Assembly (NCBI RefSeq): GCF_029338175.1
Contig: NZ_CP119862.1
Location: forward strand, 1,674,001 to 1,738,000
Reading direction: 5' to 3'
Length of the DNA stretch: 64,000 nucleotides
Source: Citrobacter enshiensis
Lineage (GTDB): Bacteria > Pseudomonadota > Gammaproteobacteria > Enterobacterales > Enterobacteriaceae
Below are positions 9,313 through 18,627 of this stretch, one piece after another. Both the position numbers and the translations under genes were made by a program. A model generated the notes under the pieces. That model did not search any database and was not told the DNA's origin. It worked only from the letters and a program-made list of their open reading frames with translations. Within the stretch, counting starts at the first letter, position 1, and each line of letters begins with the position of its first letter.

Positions 9313-10560
9313 ATGACTGAACAGAGCCTGGTGATGCAACAAGGGCTATGGGCGCGGATGGGATTACCTCGCGAACTTTGCTGGGGATTTATCGGCGTTT
9401 TTCTTTTTATTACGGGCGCAACAATAGAACAAAGTTGGCTCTCCTCGATGCTGCAACAACGGGGATTCTCTGCGTTTGATATCAGCCTGCTGTCCTCTAT
9501 ATTTGGCCTGTGCGTGGCGGCAGTCTCCTGGTTTTCCGGCATTGGCGCCGGGGTTCTGGGATTACGTCGTTTAATGTGGGTCGCGACGTTGGTGTACTTT
9601 ATCGGTTCTATACCGTTTATCTTTGTCGCCTTACCGCAAAACAACTATCCGCTGATGGTCGCCACGTATGCGCTGCGCGGCGTCGCGTACCCGCTTTTCG
9701 CCTATTCGTTTCTGGTGTGGATCAACCAACGCTGCGAGATTCGGATCCTGGGGCGCGCGGTGTCCTGGTTCTGGATTGCTTTTGGTGTCGGCATGACCAT
9801 CGTCGGCCCGTGGTATTCAAGCCTGATGATTGCGAAATGGGGTGAAACCAACACGCTGCTGAGTGGGTTTATCTTTGTCCTGTGCGGCGCGTTTTGCGCA
9901 CTGGTGCTTAACCGCGATCGTCCCGACTGGCAGCGGGGCCAGGCGTTAGGCCCGGCGCTTCTCGAAGGGATAACTGTACTGGCGCGTGAGCCGAAAATGC
10001 GTCTGGCGGTGGTGGTGAAAACCATCAACGACATTGGTAAGTTTTCACTGGTGATCCTGATGCCAGTCTATCTGCCCCGGTTTGGGTTTAGCATCGCGGA
10101 GTGGCTGACTATCTGGGGTCTGGTCAACGTCATCAACATTTTCTCCAGTTATCTGTTTGGCTGGTTAGGCGATACCATTGGCTGGCGTAATACGGTGGTG
10201 TGGTTTTCCGGCACGCTGTGCGGGGTTGCCTCGCTGGCAGTTTGCTACGCGCCGGTGTTATTTGGTCATAGCGAACTGGCGCTGTTCCTGGCGTTGTCGA
10301 TTTATGCGATTGGGCTGGGGGCGTTTGGGCCACTGAGCGCACTGATCCCCTCGTTGTTGCCGCAAAATAAAGGGGCGGCCATTTCGTGTCTGAACCTAGG
10401 ATCCGGGTTAAGTAATTTCGCCGGACCGTTTATTGTGACGCTGTGCGTCGGGCCGTTGGGCGTGGAAGGTACCCTGTGGGTGATCGCCATTCTCTATTTT
10501 GCCGCCAGCCTGTTGACGATCCCGCTGAGATTGCCTGATAACCCGCAATCTCCAGGTTAA
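9313..10560 (+). CDS. MFS permease, polyol/sugar type
   Basis: Second permease of the GH28 operon. The ATG at 9313 follows GGAAGAG with correct spacing; a TTG five codons earlier is less likely. The 415 residues have about 12 membrane segments. From memory, the beginning (GLPRELCWGFIGVFLF) resembles pentitol permeases of the RbtT/DalT kind. Two permeases with one intracellular glycosidase suggest import of both oligo- and monomeric sugars, but specificity cannot be read from the sequence. Confidence 0.75.
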   Translation: MTEQSLVMQQGLWARMGLPRELCWGFIGVFLFITGATIEQSWLSSMLQQRGFSAFDISLLSSIFGLCVAAVSWFSGIGAGVLGLRRLMWVATLVYFIGSIPFIFVALPQNNYPLMVATYALRGVAYPLFAYSFLVWINQRCEIRILGRAVSWFWIAFGVGMTIVGPWYSSLMIAKWGETNTLLSGFIFVLCGAFCALVLNRDRPDWQRGQALGPALLEGITVLAREPKMRLAVVVKTINDIGKFSLVILMPVYLPRFGFSIAEWLTIWGLVNVINIFSSYLFGWLGDTIGWRNTVVWFSGTLCGVASLAVCYAPVLFGHSELALFLALSIYAIGLGAFGPLSALIPSLLPQNKGAAISCLNLGSGLSNFAGPFIVTLCVGPLGVEGTLWVIAILYFAASLLTIPLRLPDNPQSPG

Positions 10561-10575
10561 CCTCTGACTTTTCGT

Positions 10576-10582
10576 CTATGCT
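10576..10582 (+). promoter_or_regulatory. Possible RpoS-type -10 element of osmF
   Basis: CTATGCT resembles the extended sigma-S -10 (CTATACT), about 50 bases before the osmF start. The E. coli osmF-yehYXW operon is known to be RpoS-dependent, which makes the match plausible. Confidence 0.45.
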
Positions 10583-10630
10583 TTTTCCTCAAGTCTCTGA
10601 AAAGGGCAGCAAAAGAGTGAGGAAAGCGAC

Positions 10631-11548
10631 ATGACAATCTCAAAGCTATGGTTGAGCTCACTGGCGCTGGCAGCGGCAGTGAGCTTTCCCTTACAGGCTG
10701 CATCTCCTGTCACCGTCGGGTCGAAGATCGATACCGAAGGGGCGCTGCTCGGCAATATTATTCTGCAAGTACTGGAAAGCCACGGCGTTAAAACAGTCAA
10801 TAAAGTGCAACTGGGCACCACGCCCGTGGTGCGCGGGGCGATCACCTCCGGGGAGCTGGATATCTATCCGGAATACACCGGTAATGGCGCCTTCTTCTTC
10901 AAAGATGAAAACGATCCGGCGTGGAAGAACGCCCAGGCAGGCTTTGAAAAAGTCAAAAAGCTGGACGCTGAGCAGAATAAACTGGTCTGGCTCACGCCCG
11001 CACCCGCCAACAATACGTGGACCATTGCCGTACGTCAGGATGTGGCAGAAAAGCACAAACTCGCGTCGCTTGCCGATCTGGGGCGTTATCTGAAAGAGGG
11101 CGGTGAATTCAAGCTGGCGGCGTCTGCTGAATTTATCGAGCGCGCTGATGCGCTTCCCGCCTTTGAAAAAGCCTACGATTTTAAACTGAATCAGAACCAA
11201 CTGCTGTCGCTGGCCGGTGGCGATACGGCGGTCACCATTAAAGCCGCCGCCCAGCAAACCTCCGGCGTCAATGCGGCAATGGCGTATGGCACCGATGGGC
11301 CGGTAGCGGCGCTGGGCCTGCAAACGTTGAGTGACCCTAAGGGTGTTCAACCCATTTATGCCCCCGCACCGGTGGTTCGCGACGCGGTACTGAAAGCGCA
11401 TCCGCAAATTGCCGAATGGCTACAGCCGGTATTTGCCAGTCTGGATGAGAAAACGTTGCAGCAATTAAACGCCAGCATTGCCGTCGAAGGACGGGATGCG
11501 AAAAAAGTGGCGGCGGACTACCTGAAGCAAAAAGGGTGGGTGAAGTAA
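10631..11548 (+). CDS. osmF: OsmF, periplasmic glycine-betaine-type binding protein
   Basis: Substrate-binding protein (OpuAC family) of the OsmF-YehYXW ABC importer, linked in enterics to betaine-type solutes and osmotic or stationary-phase stress. It has 305 residues, equal to E. coli OsmF (YehZ), with a signal peptide ending after LQAA (about residue 24). First gene of a four-gene operon whose members abut or overlap. Confidence 0.95.
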   Translation: MTISKLWLSSLALAAAVSFPLQAASPVTVGSKIDTEGALLGNIILQVLESHGVKTVNKVQLGTTPVVRGAITSGELDIYPEYTGNGAFFFKDENDPAWKNAQAGFEKVKKLDAEQNKLVWLTPAPANNTWTIAVRQDVAEKHKLASLADLGRYLKEGGEFKLAASAEFIERADALPAFEKAYDFKLNQNQLLSLAGGDTAVTIKAAAQQTSGVNAAMAYGTDGPVAALGLQTLSDPKGVQPIYAPAPVVRDAVLKAHPQIAEWLQPVFASLDEKTLQQLNASIAVEGRDAKKVAADYLKQKGWVK

Positions 11549-11563
11549 CTGAATTTGTCTGCG

Positions 11564-12730
11564 ATGCGTAAGGTGTCAAACGTCAGCCTCAATCGCGTGC
11601 TGTTGCTGCTGGTTCTCCTGACCGCCATTGCTGCTGCGCTTCCTTTCGTGAACTACGCCCCGAACCGACTGATGTCAGGTGAAGGGCGTCAGCTCTGGGA
11701 TATCTGGCCGGACATTAAATGGAGACTGGTGGGGGGATTCGCGCTCCTGCTTGCCCTGTGTTTGTTCCCCGGCCAACGCGGTGCAGTTGTTACGCTGGTG
11801 GTTGTGCAACTGCTGCTAACGGGCGTGCTCATCGCGGCCGGAAGTGCGGCGACGCATCTGGCCCAGACAGGCAGCCCGCTGGCGCGAACCAGCCTCGGCA
11901 GCGGTTTTTGGCTGGCGCTGGGTATGACGCTTTTGGCCTGTAGCGATGCGATTCGACGTATCACCGTACACCCGCTGTGGCGCTGGATATTGCATGCGCA
12001 AATCGCGGTGGTGCCGCTGGCGCTGTTGTTTTCCGGCACCTTCAACGATCTCTCGTTACTGAAAGAGTACGCCAACCGTCAGGATGTCTTTGATGATGCT
12101 TTTGCGCAGCACCTGACACTGCTGGTCGGTACGGTGGTGCCTGCGCTGCTGATTGGCGTACCGCTGGGGATCGGCTGTTATTTCTCAACAGCGCGCCAGG
12201 GGGCTGTCTTTGCGGTACTGAATGTTATCCAGACCATTCCCTCTGTCGCTCTATTTGGCCTGTTGATTGCGCCGCTTGCCGGGCTGGTGAAGCACTTTCC
12301 ATGGCTGGGAACCGTGGGGGTGGCAGGCACCGGCCTGACGCCGGCGCTGATCGCACTGGTGCTGTATGCCTTGTTGCCGCTGGTGCGCGGCGTGGTCGCA
12401 GGGCTAAACCAGGTACCGCATGAAGTTCTGGAAAGCGCCAGAGCTATGGGGATGAGTCTTCGTCAGCGTTTTATCCATGTCCAGTTGCCCCTTGCGCTGC
12501 CGATTTTCTTGCGCAGCTTACGGGTGGTGATGGTGCAGACCGTCGGAATGGCGGTGATCGCCGCGCTTATCGGCGCCGGAGGATTTGGCGCGCTGGTCTT
12601 TCAGGGACTGCTCAGTAGCGCCGTTGACTTAGTCTTGCTAGGGGTCGTTCCGGTCGTTGCGCTGGCGATAGTTATCGATGCGCTGTTCGATTTATTGGAC
12701 GCACTCCTGAAGGTCAAACACGATGATTGA
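11564..12730 (+). CDS. yehY: YehY, ABC importer permease
   Basis: Inner-membrane permease of the OsmF system. The ATG at 11564 is taken; a TTG at 11555 would add three residues and neither has a strong Shine-Dalgarno, consistent with coupling to osmF, which stops 15 bases earlier. Length is 388 residues against 385 in E. coli. The N-terminal half carries extra membrane segments; the C-terminal half is a BPD_transp_1 domain with the EAA-type loop ESARAMGMS. Its last 8 bases overlap yehX. Confidence 0.94.
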   Translation: MRKVSNVSLNRVLLLLVLLTAIAAALPFVNYAPNRLMSGEGRQLWDIWPDIKWRLVGGFALLLALCLFPGQRGAVVTLVVVQLLLTGVLIAAGSAATHLAQTGSPLARTSLGSGFWLALGMTLLACSDAIRRITVHPLWRWILHAQIAVVPLALLFSGTFNDLSLLKEYANRQDVFDDAFAQHLTLLVGTVVPALLIGVPLGIGCYFSTARQGAVFAVLNVIQTIPSVALFGLLIAPLAGLVKHFPWLGTVGVAGTGLTPALIALVLYALLPLVRGVVAGLNQVPHEVLESARAMGMSLRQRFIHVQLPLALPIFLRSLRVVMVQTVGMAVIAALIGAGGFGALVFQGLLSSAVDLVLLGVVPVVALAIVIDALFDLLDALLKVKHDD

Positions 12731-13670
12731 ATTTAGCCATGTCAGCAAATCGTTTGGCGAACAAAAGGCCGTCAGCGATCTCAACCTGCATTTTCGTGAG
12801 GGCAGTTTTTCGGTCCTCATTGGGACCTCTGGTTCAGGAAAATCCACCACGCTGAAGATGATTAACCGACTGGTGGAACATGACAGTGGGCGGATCCGCT
12901 TTGCCGGGGAAGAGATACGTAGCTTGCCGGTGCTGGAACTGCGCCGACGGATGGGATATGCCATCCAGTCTATCGGACTTTTCCCCCACTGGACTGTGGC
13001 GCAGAATATCGCCACGGTGCCGCAACTGCGGAAATGGTCGCGTTCGCAAATTGATGACCGCGTAGAGGAATTGATGGCGTTGCTGGGGTTAGAGGCGGGA
13101 CTGCGTGAGCGTTACCCCCACCAGCTTTCTGGTGGTCAACAGCAGCGGGTGGGCGTGGCGCGCGCACTGGCTGCCGATCCGCAGGTATTGTTAATGGACG
13201 AACCGTTCGGCGCGCTGGACCCGGTGACACGCAGCACGTTACAGCATGAGATGACCCGCATTCATCGCCTATTGGGGCGCACTATCGTACTGGTGACGCA
13301 CGACATTGATGAAGCGTTGCGCCTCGCTGAGCATCTGGTGCTGATGGATGGTGGCGAAGTGGTGCAGCAGGGGACGCCGCTGGAAATGCTGATGTCTCCC
13401 GCCAGTGATTTCGTACAGGCATTTTTTGGCCGCAGCGAGCTTGGCGTGCGATTGCTGTCGCTACGTCATGTGGGCGATTTTGTCCGGCGTCAGGAACGGA
13501 TGGCAGGAGAAACGTTGGCAGAGGAGATGACGCTGCGTGACGCGCTTTCCGCTTTTGTGGCGGGTGGGTGTGACGTCTTGCCGGTGGTTAATCAGCAGGG
13601 CGTTCCCTGCGGGACGCTCCATTTTCGCGATTTACTTTCAAAGACCTTGCCTCATGAAACTTCTGCGTGA
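12723..13670 (+). CDS. yehX: YehX, ABC importer ATP-binding protein
   Basis: ATPase of the OsmF-YehYXW importer. It has Walker [10 protein letters not shown], signature LSGGQQQR, Walker B VLLMDEP with the D-loop GALD, and the switch His in LVTHD. A single CBS-like region at the C-terminus ends the protein ([17 protein letters not shown]). Length 315 against 308 in E. coli. The ATG overlaps the end of yehY (ATGATTGA) and the 3' end overlaps yehW by 17 bases, so translation is coupled. Confidence 0.95.
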   Translation: MIEFSHVSKSFGEQKAVSDLNLHFREGSFSVLIGTSGSGKSTTLKMINRLVEHDSGRIRFAGEEIRSLPVLELRRRMGYAIQSIGLFPHWTVAQNIATVPQLRKWSRSQIDDRVEELMALLGLEAGLRERYPHQLSGGQQQRVGVARALAADPQVLLMDEPFGALDPVTRSTLQHEMTRIHRLLGRTIVLVTHDIDEALRLAEHLVLMDGGEVVQQGTPLEMLMSPASDFVQAFFGRSELGVRLLSLRHVGDFVRRQERMAGETLAEEMTLRDALSAFVAGGCDVLPVVNQQGVPCGTLHFRDLLSKTLPHETSA

Positions 13671-14385
13671 TCCGCTGTTATGGCTCATTGCCGTTTTTCT
13701 GCTGTTGCTGGTGAGCTTGCCGCACAGTCAGGCGCTGTTTGGCGCGCTGTTTCCCCAATTACCGCGCCCGGTATATCAGCAGGAAAGTTTTATCGCGCTG
13801 GCGTTGGCGCACTTCTGGCTGGTCGGTATTTCGAGCGTGGTTGCCGTGGCGGTAGGCGTTGGGGCGGGGATCGCAGTGACGCGTCCGTGGGGGGGCGAAT
13901 TTCGTCCGCTGGTTGAAACCCTTGCGGCGGTTGGACAAACCTTTCCCCCGGTGGCGGTGCTGGCGATAGCGGTTCCGGTGATGGGATTCGGTCAGGAACC
14001 GGCGATCATCGCCCTGATCCTGTATGGCGTGTTACCGGTTTTACAGGCCACCCTGGCGGGGCTGGGGGCAATCCCGGATAGTGTGGTCAGCGTGGCGCGT
14101 GGGATGGGGATGAGTCGCGGGCAGCAGCTACGCAACGTTGAGCTTCCTCTGGCGGCGCCGGTGATTTTGTCCGGTATTCGGACGTCGGTGATTATCAATA
14201 TTGGAACGGCGACCATTGCTTCAACGGTGGGGGCCAGCACGCTGGGCACACCCATTATCATTGGGCTCAGCGGGTTTAACACAGCCTATGTGATTCAGGG
14301 GGCGGTACTGGTGGCGCTGGCGGCAATCATTGTCGATCGCGTTTTTGAACGACTCGGGCAATACCTTACCCGGCATGCAAAATAA
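13654..14385 (+). CDS. yehW: YehW, ABC importer permease
   Basis: Second permease of the OsmF system. It has 243 residues, exactly the E. coli length, from the ATG at 13654 (MKLLRDPL), inside the end of yehX. BPD_transp_1 domain with several membrane segments and the EAA-loop [11 protein letters not shown]. The last 20 bases overlap the antisense end of yohO. Confidence 0.95.
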   Translation: MKLLRDPLLWLIAVFLLLLVSLPHSQALFGALFPQLPRPVYQQESFIALALAHFWLVGISSVVAVAVGVGAGIAVTRPWGGEFRPLVETLAAVGQTFPPVAVLAIAVPVMGFGQEPAIIALILYGVLPVLQATLAGLGAIPDSVVSVARGMGMSRGQQLRNVELPLAAPVILSGIRTSVIINIGTATIASTVGASTLGTPIIIGLSGFNTAYVIQGAVLVALAAIIVDRVFERLGQYLTRHAK

Positions 14386-14473
14386 ATGTATAACCTGCGA
14401 GCATGACGCCGCCAATGCCACCGATGGCCATCAGCAGGAAGAGGGTAATAACACCGATTTTAGCTACGCTCAT
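14366..14473 (-). CDS. yohO: YohO, 35-residue membrane protein
   Basis: Small single-pass membrane protein. The frame reads [17 protein letters not shown], then [13 protein letters not shown], ending in ILHAG: one hydrophobic helix, and nearly identical to E. coli YohO (35 residues). A strong AAGGAG lies 6-7 bases before the ATG. The gene converges with and overlaps the 3' end of yehW by 20 bases. Function is unknown. Confidence 0.9.
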   Translation of the reverse strand: MSVAKIGVITLFLLMAIGGIGGVMLAGYTFILHAG

Positions 14474-14532
14474 TATGCACTCCTTATGTTAACGGAGCGA
14501 TTATATGATAAAGCGTATTTGTTAATGAACCA

Positions 14533-15264
14533 TTAAATGCCGAGTAGATGAATATCGTGACCCTGCGCAAGCCATTCGGCAAGCTGTTGCTGCTGGGCAG
14601 GAGTCTGGTTTTCGCCGCACCAGATGAGCAACGTTCGACCATCAAACAGTTCCGGGCGCAACTGATTCAGTGAATGGGGCAGCACGTCAACGCGCCATCC
14701 CTGCTGGCTGGCGATCCAGCCTTCCAGCCATAATCGCGTAGTATCGTGAATATTCCAGCCGACGACCAGCGCATCTTTTCCCTGTTTTTTGCGGGCAGAG
14801 GCCAGACAAATCGCAATGTAGTTAATGAGTACGCCGTCGAGAATACCCAGCAGCGCCTGCAGGGTTGGCTGCTGGCATTGCAAACGTCGGCGCAGGGGAA
14901 TAAACAAGTGTGTAGTGAGCGTTTGAGCGGGGTAATCCTGGCCGCGTTCTTTGATCCACAGCCTGAGGCTCTGCAGATTGTTGCTTTGCAAATAGTGCAA
15001 CAGGGTTTCTTGCTGTTCGCGCCAGCCGTTCTGCAAATCGATATTATCATTACTCAGTAGCATTTTGACCTTGCTGACCTGCACGCCGTTGTCTATCCAG
15101 CGCTTGATCTCACGGATCCGGTCGATGTCCGCATCGTTAAACAGGCGATGACCACCGTCGGTTCGTTGCGGTTTCAACAACCCGTAACGCCTCTGCCACG
15201 CGCGTAATGTGACAGGGTTGATATCACAAAGCAAAGCCACTTCACCTATCGTGTAAAGCGCCAT
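14533..15264 (-). CDS. mlrA: MlrA, MerR-family activator of csgD/curli
   Basis: Transcription activator required in E. coli and Salmonella for csgD expression, and so for curli and biofilm matrix. It has 243 residues, equal to E. coli. The N-terminal MerR winged HTH (residues 3-70) contains YTIGEVA, LRAWQRRYGLL and DGGHRLF. The C-terminal half is a B12-binding-like effector domain without an obvious cobalamin His motif. Same strand as yohO, with its own promoter region upstream. Confidence 0.95.
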   Translation of the reverse strand: MALYTIGEVALLCDINPVTLRAWQRRYGLLKPQRTDGGHRLFNDADIDRIREIKRWIDNGVQVSKVKMLLSNDNIDLQNGWREQQETLLHYLQSNNLQSLRLWIKERGQDYPAQTLTTHLFIPLRRRLQCQQPTLQALLGILDGVLINYIAICLASARKKQGKDALVVGWNIHDTTRLWLEGWIASQQGWRVDVLPHSLNQLRPELFDGRTLLIWCGENQTPAQQQQLAEWLAQGHDIHLLGI

Positions 15265-15383
15265 CGTCTCACCCTTGCTCGCGAGGTCCCAGTCTTACTG
15301 TAGACGCTCTTTTGCGAACCAGGTAGTTTTGTCTGTTTTTTGTTCAGTGAGGGGGTGAGATTGTGCGCATTCGCGTGCTTTTG

Positions 15384-15399
15384 AGTGATCGTTCTCACG
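15384..15399. promoter_or_regulatory. Possible CRP site upstream of btsSR
   Basis: AGTGA-TCGTTC-TCACG matches the symmetric CRP core at 8 of 10 positions, about 90 bases before the btsS start. Assignment is from pattern only. Confidence 0.35.
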
Positions 15400-15486
15400 A
15401 ATTGATGTTTTTATGCAACAGTTCAAAGAAAGTTCAGCGGACTCAATGTATGTTACGCGGTTTTAAGTGATATGTGGTTAGCGGGT

Positions 15487-17172
15487 ATGTACGAGTTCAA
15501 TCTGGTGTTGCTGCTGCTTCAGCAGATGTGCGTGTTTTTGGTTATTGCGTGGTTGATGAGTAAAACGCGTCTGTTCATCCCGCTGATGCAGGTCACGGTT
15601 CGTTTACCGCATAAATTCCTCTGCTATATCGTCTTCTCTATTTTCTGCATTATGGGCACCTGGTTTGGCCTGCATATCGACGATTCCATCGCCAACACGC
15701 GTGCCATTGGCGCAGTGATGGGCGGTTTGCTGGGGGGGCCGGTGGTGGGCGGACTGGTGGGATTGACCGGTGGCTTACATCGCTACTCAATGGGCGGTAT
15801 GACGGCGCTCAGTTGCATGATTTCCACCATTGTCGAAGGGCTGCTGGGCGGGCTGGTTCATAGCGTGCTGATTCGCCGCGGCCGGACCGATAAAGTCTTT
15901 AGCCCGCTGACGGCGGGGGCGATTACGTTTGTGGCTGAACTGGTGCAGATGCTGATCATTCTGCTGATTGCCCGTCCGTTCGAAGATGCGTTGCACCTGG
16001 TCAGTAATATTGCAGCGCCGATGATGGTGACCAACACCGTCGGGGCAGCGTTGTTTATGCGTATTCTGCTCGACAAGCGCGCCATGTTTGAAAAATACAC
16101 CTCGGCGTTTTCGGCGACCGCGCTGAAAGTGGCGGCCTCCACCGAGGGTATCCTGCGTCAGGGCTTTAACGAAGTGAACAGCATGAAAGTGGCGCAGGTG
16201 CTGTATCAGGAACTCGATATTGGCGCGGTGGCGATTACCGATCGGGAAAAGCTGTTGGCGTTTACCGGGATTGGCGACGATCACCATTTACCCGGTAGAC
16301 CTATCTCGTCGACCTATACGCTAAAGGCGATTGAAACCGGAGAGGTGGTCTACGCCGATGGCAATGAAGTGCCTTACCGTTGTTCATTGCACCCGCAGTG
16401 CAAATTAGGTTCGACACTGGTTATCCCGCTACGTGGAGAGAACCAGCGGGTCATGGGCACCATTAAGCTGTATGAAGCGAAAAATCGTCTCTTCAGCTCG
16501 ATCAACCGCACGCTGGGGGAAGGTATCGCCCAGCTATTGTCGGCGCAGATTCTGGCGGGTCAGTATGAGCGACAAAAAGCGCTGCTTACCCAGTCGGAAA
16601 TCAAACTGCTGCACGCGCAGGTGAATCCTCATTTCCTGTTTAACGCGCTCAACACCATTAAGGCGGTGATCCGCCATGACAGCGAGCAGGCAAGTCAGTT
16701 GGTTCAGTACCTTTCGACCTTCTTTCGCAAAAATTTAAAACGCCCGTCGGAGATTGTTACCCTTGCCGATGAGATTGAGCATGTTAATGCCTATTTGCAG
16801 ATCGAGAAGGCCCGCTTTCAGACTCGCCTACAGGTGACGCTGACCGTGCCGGAAGCGCTTTCGCACCAACAACTGCCCGCGTTTACCTTGCAACCGATCG
16901 TGGAAAATGCCATCAAACATGGGACTTCCCAGCTACTGGGAACCGGCGAGGTCTCCATTACCGCGCGGCGGGAAGGGCAATATCTGATGCTGGATATTGA
17001 AGACAATGCCGGACTGTATGAGCCCACGAACAATGTCAGCGGCCTCGGTATGAACCTGGTGGATAAACGGCTGCGGGAGCGATTTGGCGACGACTACGGC
17101 ATCAGCGTGGCCTGTGAGCCCGACTGTTTTACCCGAATAACTTTACGACTTCCTCTGGAGGAACACGCATGA
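15487..17172 (+). CDS. btsS: BtsS, pyruvate-sensing histidine kinase
   Basis: LytS-type membrane sensor that, with BtsR, responds to external pyruvate and controls the pyruvate transporter gene btsT (yjiY) in E. coli. The start at 15487 (MYEFNLV) gives 561 residues, the E. coli length; an ATG five codons earlier (15472) is also possible. The domain order is 5TM-LYT membrane domain (about 1-200), GAF (about 215-350), His_kinase with H382 in VNPHFLFN, and HATPase (about 450-560) with the N-box ENAIKHG. Confidence 0.95.
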   Translation: MYEFNLVLLLLQQMCVFLVIAWLMSKTRLFIPLMQVTVRLPHKFLCYIVFSIFCIMGTWFGLHIDDSIANTRAIGAVMGGLLGGPVVGGLVGLTGGLHRYSMGGMTALSCMISTIVEGLLGGLVHSVLIRRGRTDKVFSPLTAGAITFVAELVQMLIILLIARPFEDALHLVSNIAAPMMVTNTVGAALFMRILLDKRAMFEKYTSAFSATALKVAASTEGILRQGFNEVNSMKVAQVLYQELDIGAVAITDREKLLAFTGIGDDHHLPGRPISSTYTLKAIETGEVVYADGNEVPYRCSLHPQCKLGSTLVIPLRGENQRVMGTIKLYEAKNRLFSSINRTLGEGIAQLLSAQILAGQYERQKALLTQSEIKLLHAQVNPHFLFNALNTIKAVIRHDSEQASQLVQYLSTFFRKNLKRPSEIVTLADEIEHVNAYLQIEKARFQTRLQVTLTVPEALSHQQLPAFTLQPIVENAIKHGTSQLLGTGEVSITARREGQYLMLDIEDNAGLYEPTNNVSGLGMNLVDKRLRERFGDDYGISVACEPDCFTRITLRLPLEEHA

Positions 17173-17888
17173 TTAGAGTGCTGATTGTGGATGACGAGCC
17201 GTTAGCGCGGGAAAATCTGCGGATCCTGCTGCAAGTTCAGAGTGATATCGACATTGTGGGTGAATGTTCAAACGCCGTGGAAGCGATTGGCGCGGTGCAT
17301 AAACTGCGCCCTGACGTCCTGTTTCTGGATATCCAGATGCCGCGCATCAGCGGGCTGGAAATGGTGGGGATGCTCGACCCGGAACACCGCCCTTATATCG
17401 TATTTCTGACGGCGTTTGACGAGTATGCCGTTAAAGCCTTCGAAGAACATGCTTTTGATTATTTGCTCAAGCCCATTGAAGAAGCGCGGCTGGAGAAAAC
17501 GCTGGCGCGTCTGCGCCAGGAGCGGAGCAAGCAGGATGTTTCGGTATTGCCGGAAAATCAGCAGGCATTAAAATTTATTCCCTGTACCGGACATAGCCGG
17601 ATTTACCTGCTGCAACTGGATGATGTCGCATTCGTCAGCAGCCGCATGAGCGGTGTCTATGTCACAAGTAGCGAAGGCAAAGAAGGTTTTACCGAGCTGA
17701 CGCTCAGAACGCTGGAGAGCCGCACCCCGCTGCTGCGCTGTCATCGTCAGTATCTGGTCAACATGGCGCATTTGCAGGAGATCCGCCTTGAGGACAATGG
17801 TCAGGCTGAACTGCTGTTGCGTAACGGCCAGACGGTGCCGGTTAGCCGTCGCTATTTAAAGACCCTGAAGGAGGCGCTGGGGCTGTAA
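17169..17888 (+). CDS. btsR: BtsR, LytTR response regulator
   Basis: Partner regulator of BtsS. Receiver domain (1-120) with acidic pair D8-D9, phospho-acceptor D54 in FLDIQMP, and K103-type switch Lys in LLKPI. The LytTR DNA-binding domain occupies about 135-238. It has 239 residues. The ATGA overlap with btsS (4 bases) shows translational coupling. Confidence 0.96.
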   Translation: MIRVLIVDDEPLARENLRILLQVQSDIDIVGECSNAVEAIGAVHKLRPDVLFLDIQMPRISGLEMVGMLDPEHRPYIVFLTAFDEYAVKAFEEHAFDYLLKPIEEARLEKTLARLRQERSKQDVSVLPENQQALKFIPCTGHSRIYLLQLDDVAFVSSRMSGVYVTSSEGKEGFTELTLRTLESRTPLLRCHRQYLVNMAHLQEIRLEDNGQAELLLRNGQTVPVSRRYLKTLKEALGL

Positions 17889-17894
17889 ATCATG

Positions 17895-18021
17895 TATACT
17901 CGTCGCGCTTCAAGTTGCAGCTGCGTTAGCTGCGCTCGTTCACCCCTGTCACATAGTTCTCTATGCTCCAGGGGATTCGCTCGCTTGCCGCCTTGCTGCA
18001 ACTCGAACTGCTTAGAGTAGA
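17895..18021. repeat. ERIC element (about 127 bp)
   Basis: Imperfect palindrome carrying the ERIC hallmarks: CTTCAAGTTGCAGCTGCG, then GCTCGTTCACCCCTGTCAC, a central inverted repeat, CTCCAGGGGATTCGCTCG and TTGCTGCAACTCGAA. It fills the space between btsR and yehS and can fold into a long RNA hairpin. Confidence 0.88.
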
Positions 18022-18067
18022 GACTTAACCCCCGCATTTTTTATTTTTCACCATCACCGAAGGCACT

Positions 18068-18538
18068 ATGGTCAGTAACGATATTTTACGCAGCGTCCGC
18101 TACATCCTGAAAATCAACAATAACGATCTGGTGCGTATTTTCGCGCTGGGGGAAGCCGAAGTGACGGCGGAACAACTGGTTCCCTGGCTGCGTAAAGAAG
18201 ATGAAGAGGGTTTCGTGCGTTGCCCGGACATCTTAATGTCGTGCTTCCTGAATGGTCTGATTTATGAAAAGCGCGGGCGTGATGAATCGGCTCCGGCGTT
18301 GGCGGTCGAACGTCGCATTAACAACAATATTATGCTGAAGAAGCTGCGTATTGCGTTTGCGCTGAAAACCGATGATATCCTCGCCATTATGACCGAGCAG
18401 AAGTTCCGCGTTTCGATGCCGGAAATCACCGCCATGATGCGCGCCCCTGACCACAAAAACTTCCGTGAATGTGGCGATCAGTTCCTGCGTTATTTTCTGC
18501 GCGGGCTGGCGGTGCGTGAGCACGCGAAAAAAGCCTGA
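18068..18538 (+). CDS. yehS: YehS, DUF1456 protein
   Basis: Cytoplasmic protein of 156 residues, the E. coli YehS length. It has two tandem DUF1456 repeats (about 3-68 and 82-150), each holding an LRIA/VRYIL, L-K-x-DDI and FLRGL type pattern. The ATG at 18068 follows GAAGGCA. Function is unknown. Confidence 0.93.
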   Translation: MVSNDILRSVRYILKINNNDLVRIFALGEAEVTAEQLVPWLRKEDEEGFVRCPDILMSCFLNGLIYEKRGRDESAPALAVERRINNNIMLKKLRIAFALKTDDILAIMTEQKFRVSMPEITAMMRAPDHKNFRECGDQFLRYFLRGLAVREHAKKA

Positions 18539-18542
18539 ACGT

Positions 18543-18576
18543 TGTAGGCCTGATGGCGCTACGCTTACCAGGCCAG
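18543..18576. repeat. REP-like palindrome
   Basis: GTAGGCCTGATGGCGCTACG followed by CTTACCAGGCC is a REP (PU) unit: a GC-rich imperfect palindrome between the yehS stop and the shared terminator. Confidence 0.7.
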
Positions 18577-18590
18577 TGCTACCCGACATA

Positions 18591-18620
18591 AAAAAAACGC
18601 TGCCGAAGCAGCGTTTTTTT
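18591..18620. terminator. Bidirectional terminator, yehS/metG
   Basis: AAAAAAACGCTGC-CGAA-GCAGCGTTTTTTT: a 6-bp GC stem extended by A/T pairing with a CGAA tetraloop and U-runs in both directions, placed between convergent yehS and metG. Confidence 0.93.
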
Positions 18621-18627
18621 ATGCAGA

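Noticed and set aside
10691-11407. Antisense open frame (238 codons) within osmF
   Set aside because: Shadow frame; osmF on the other strand is unmistakable.
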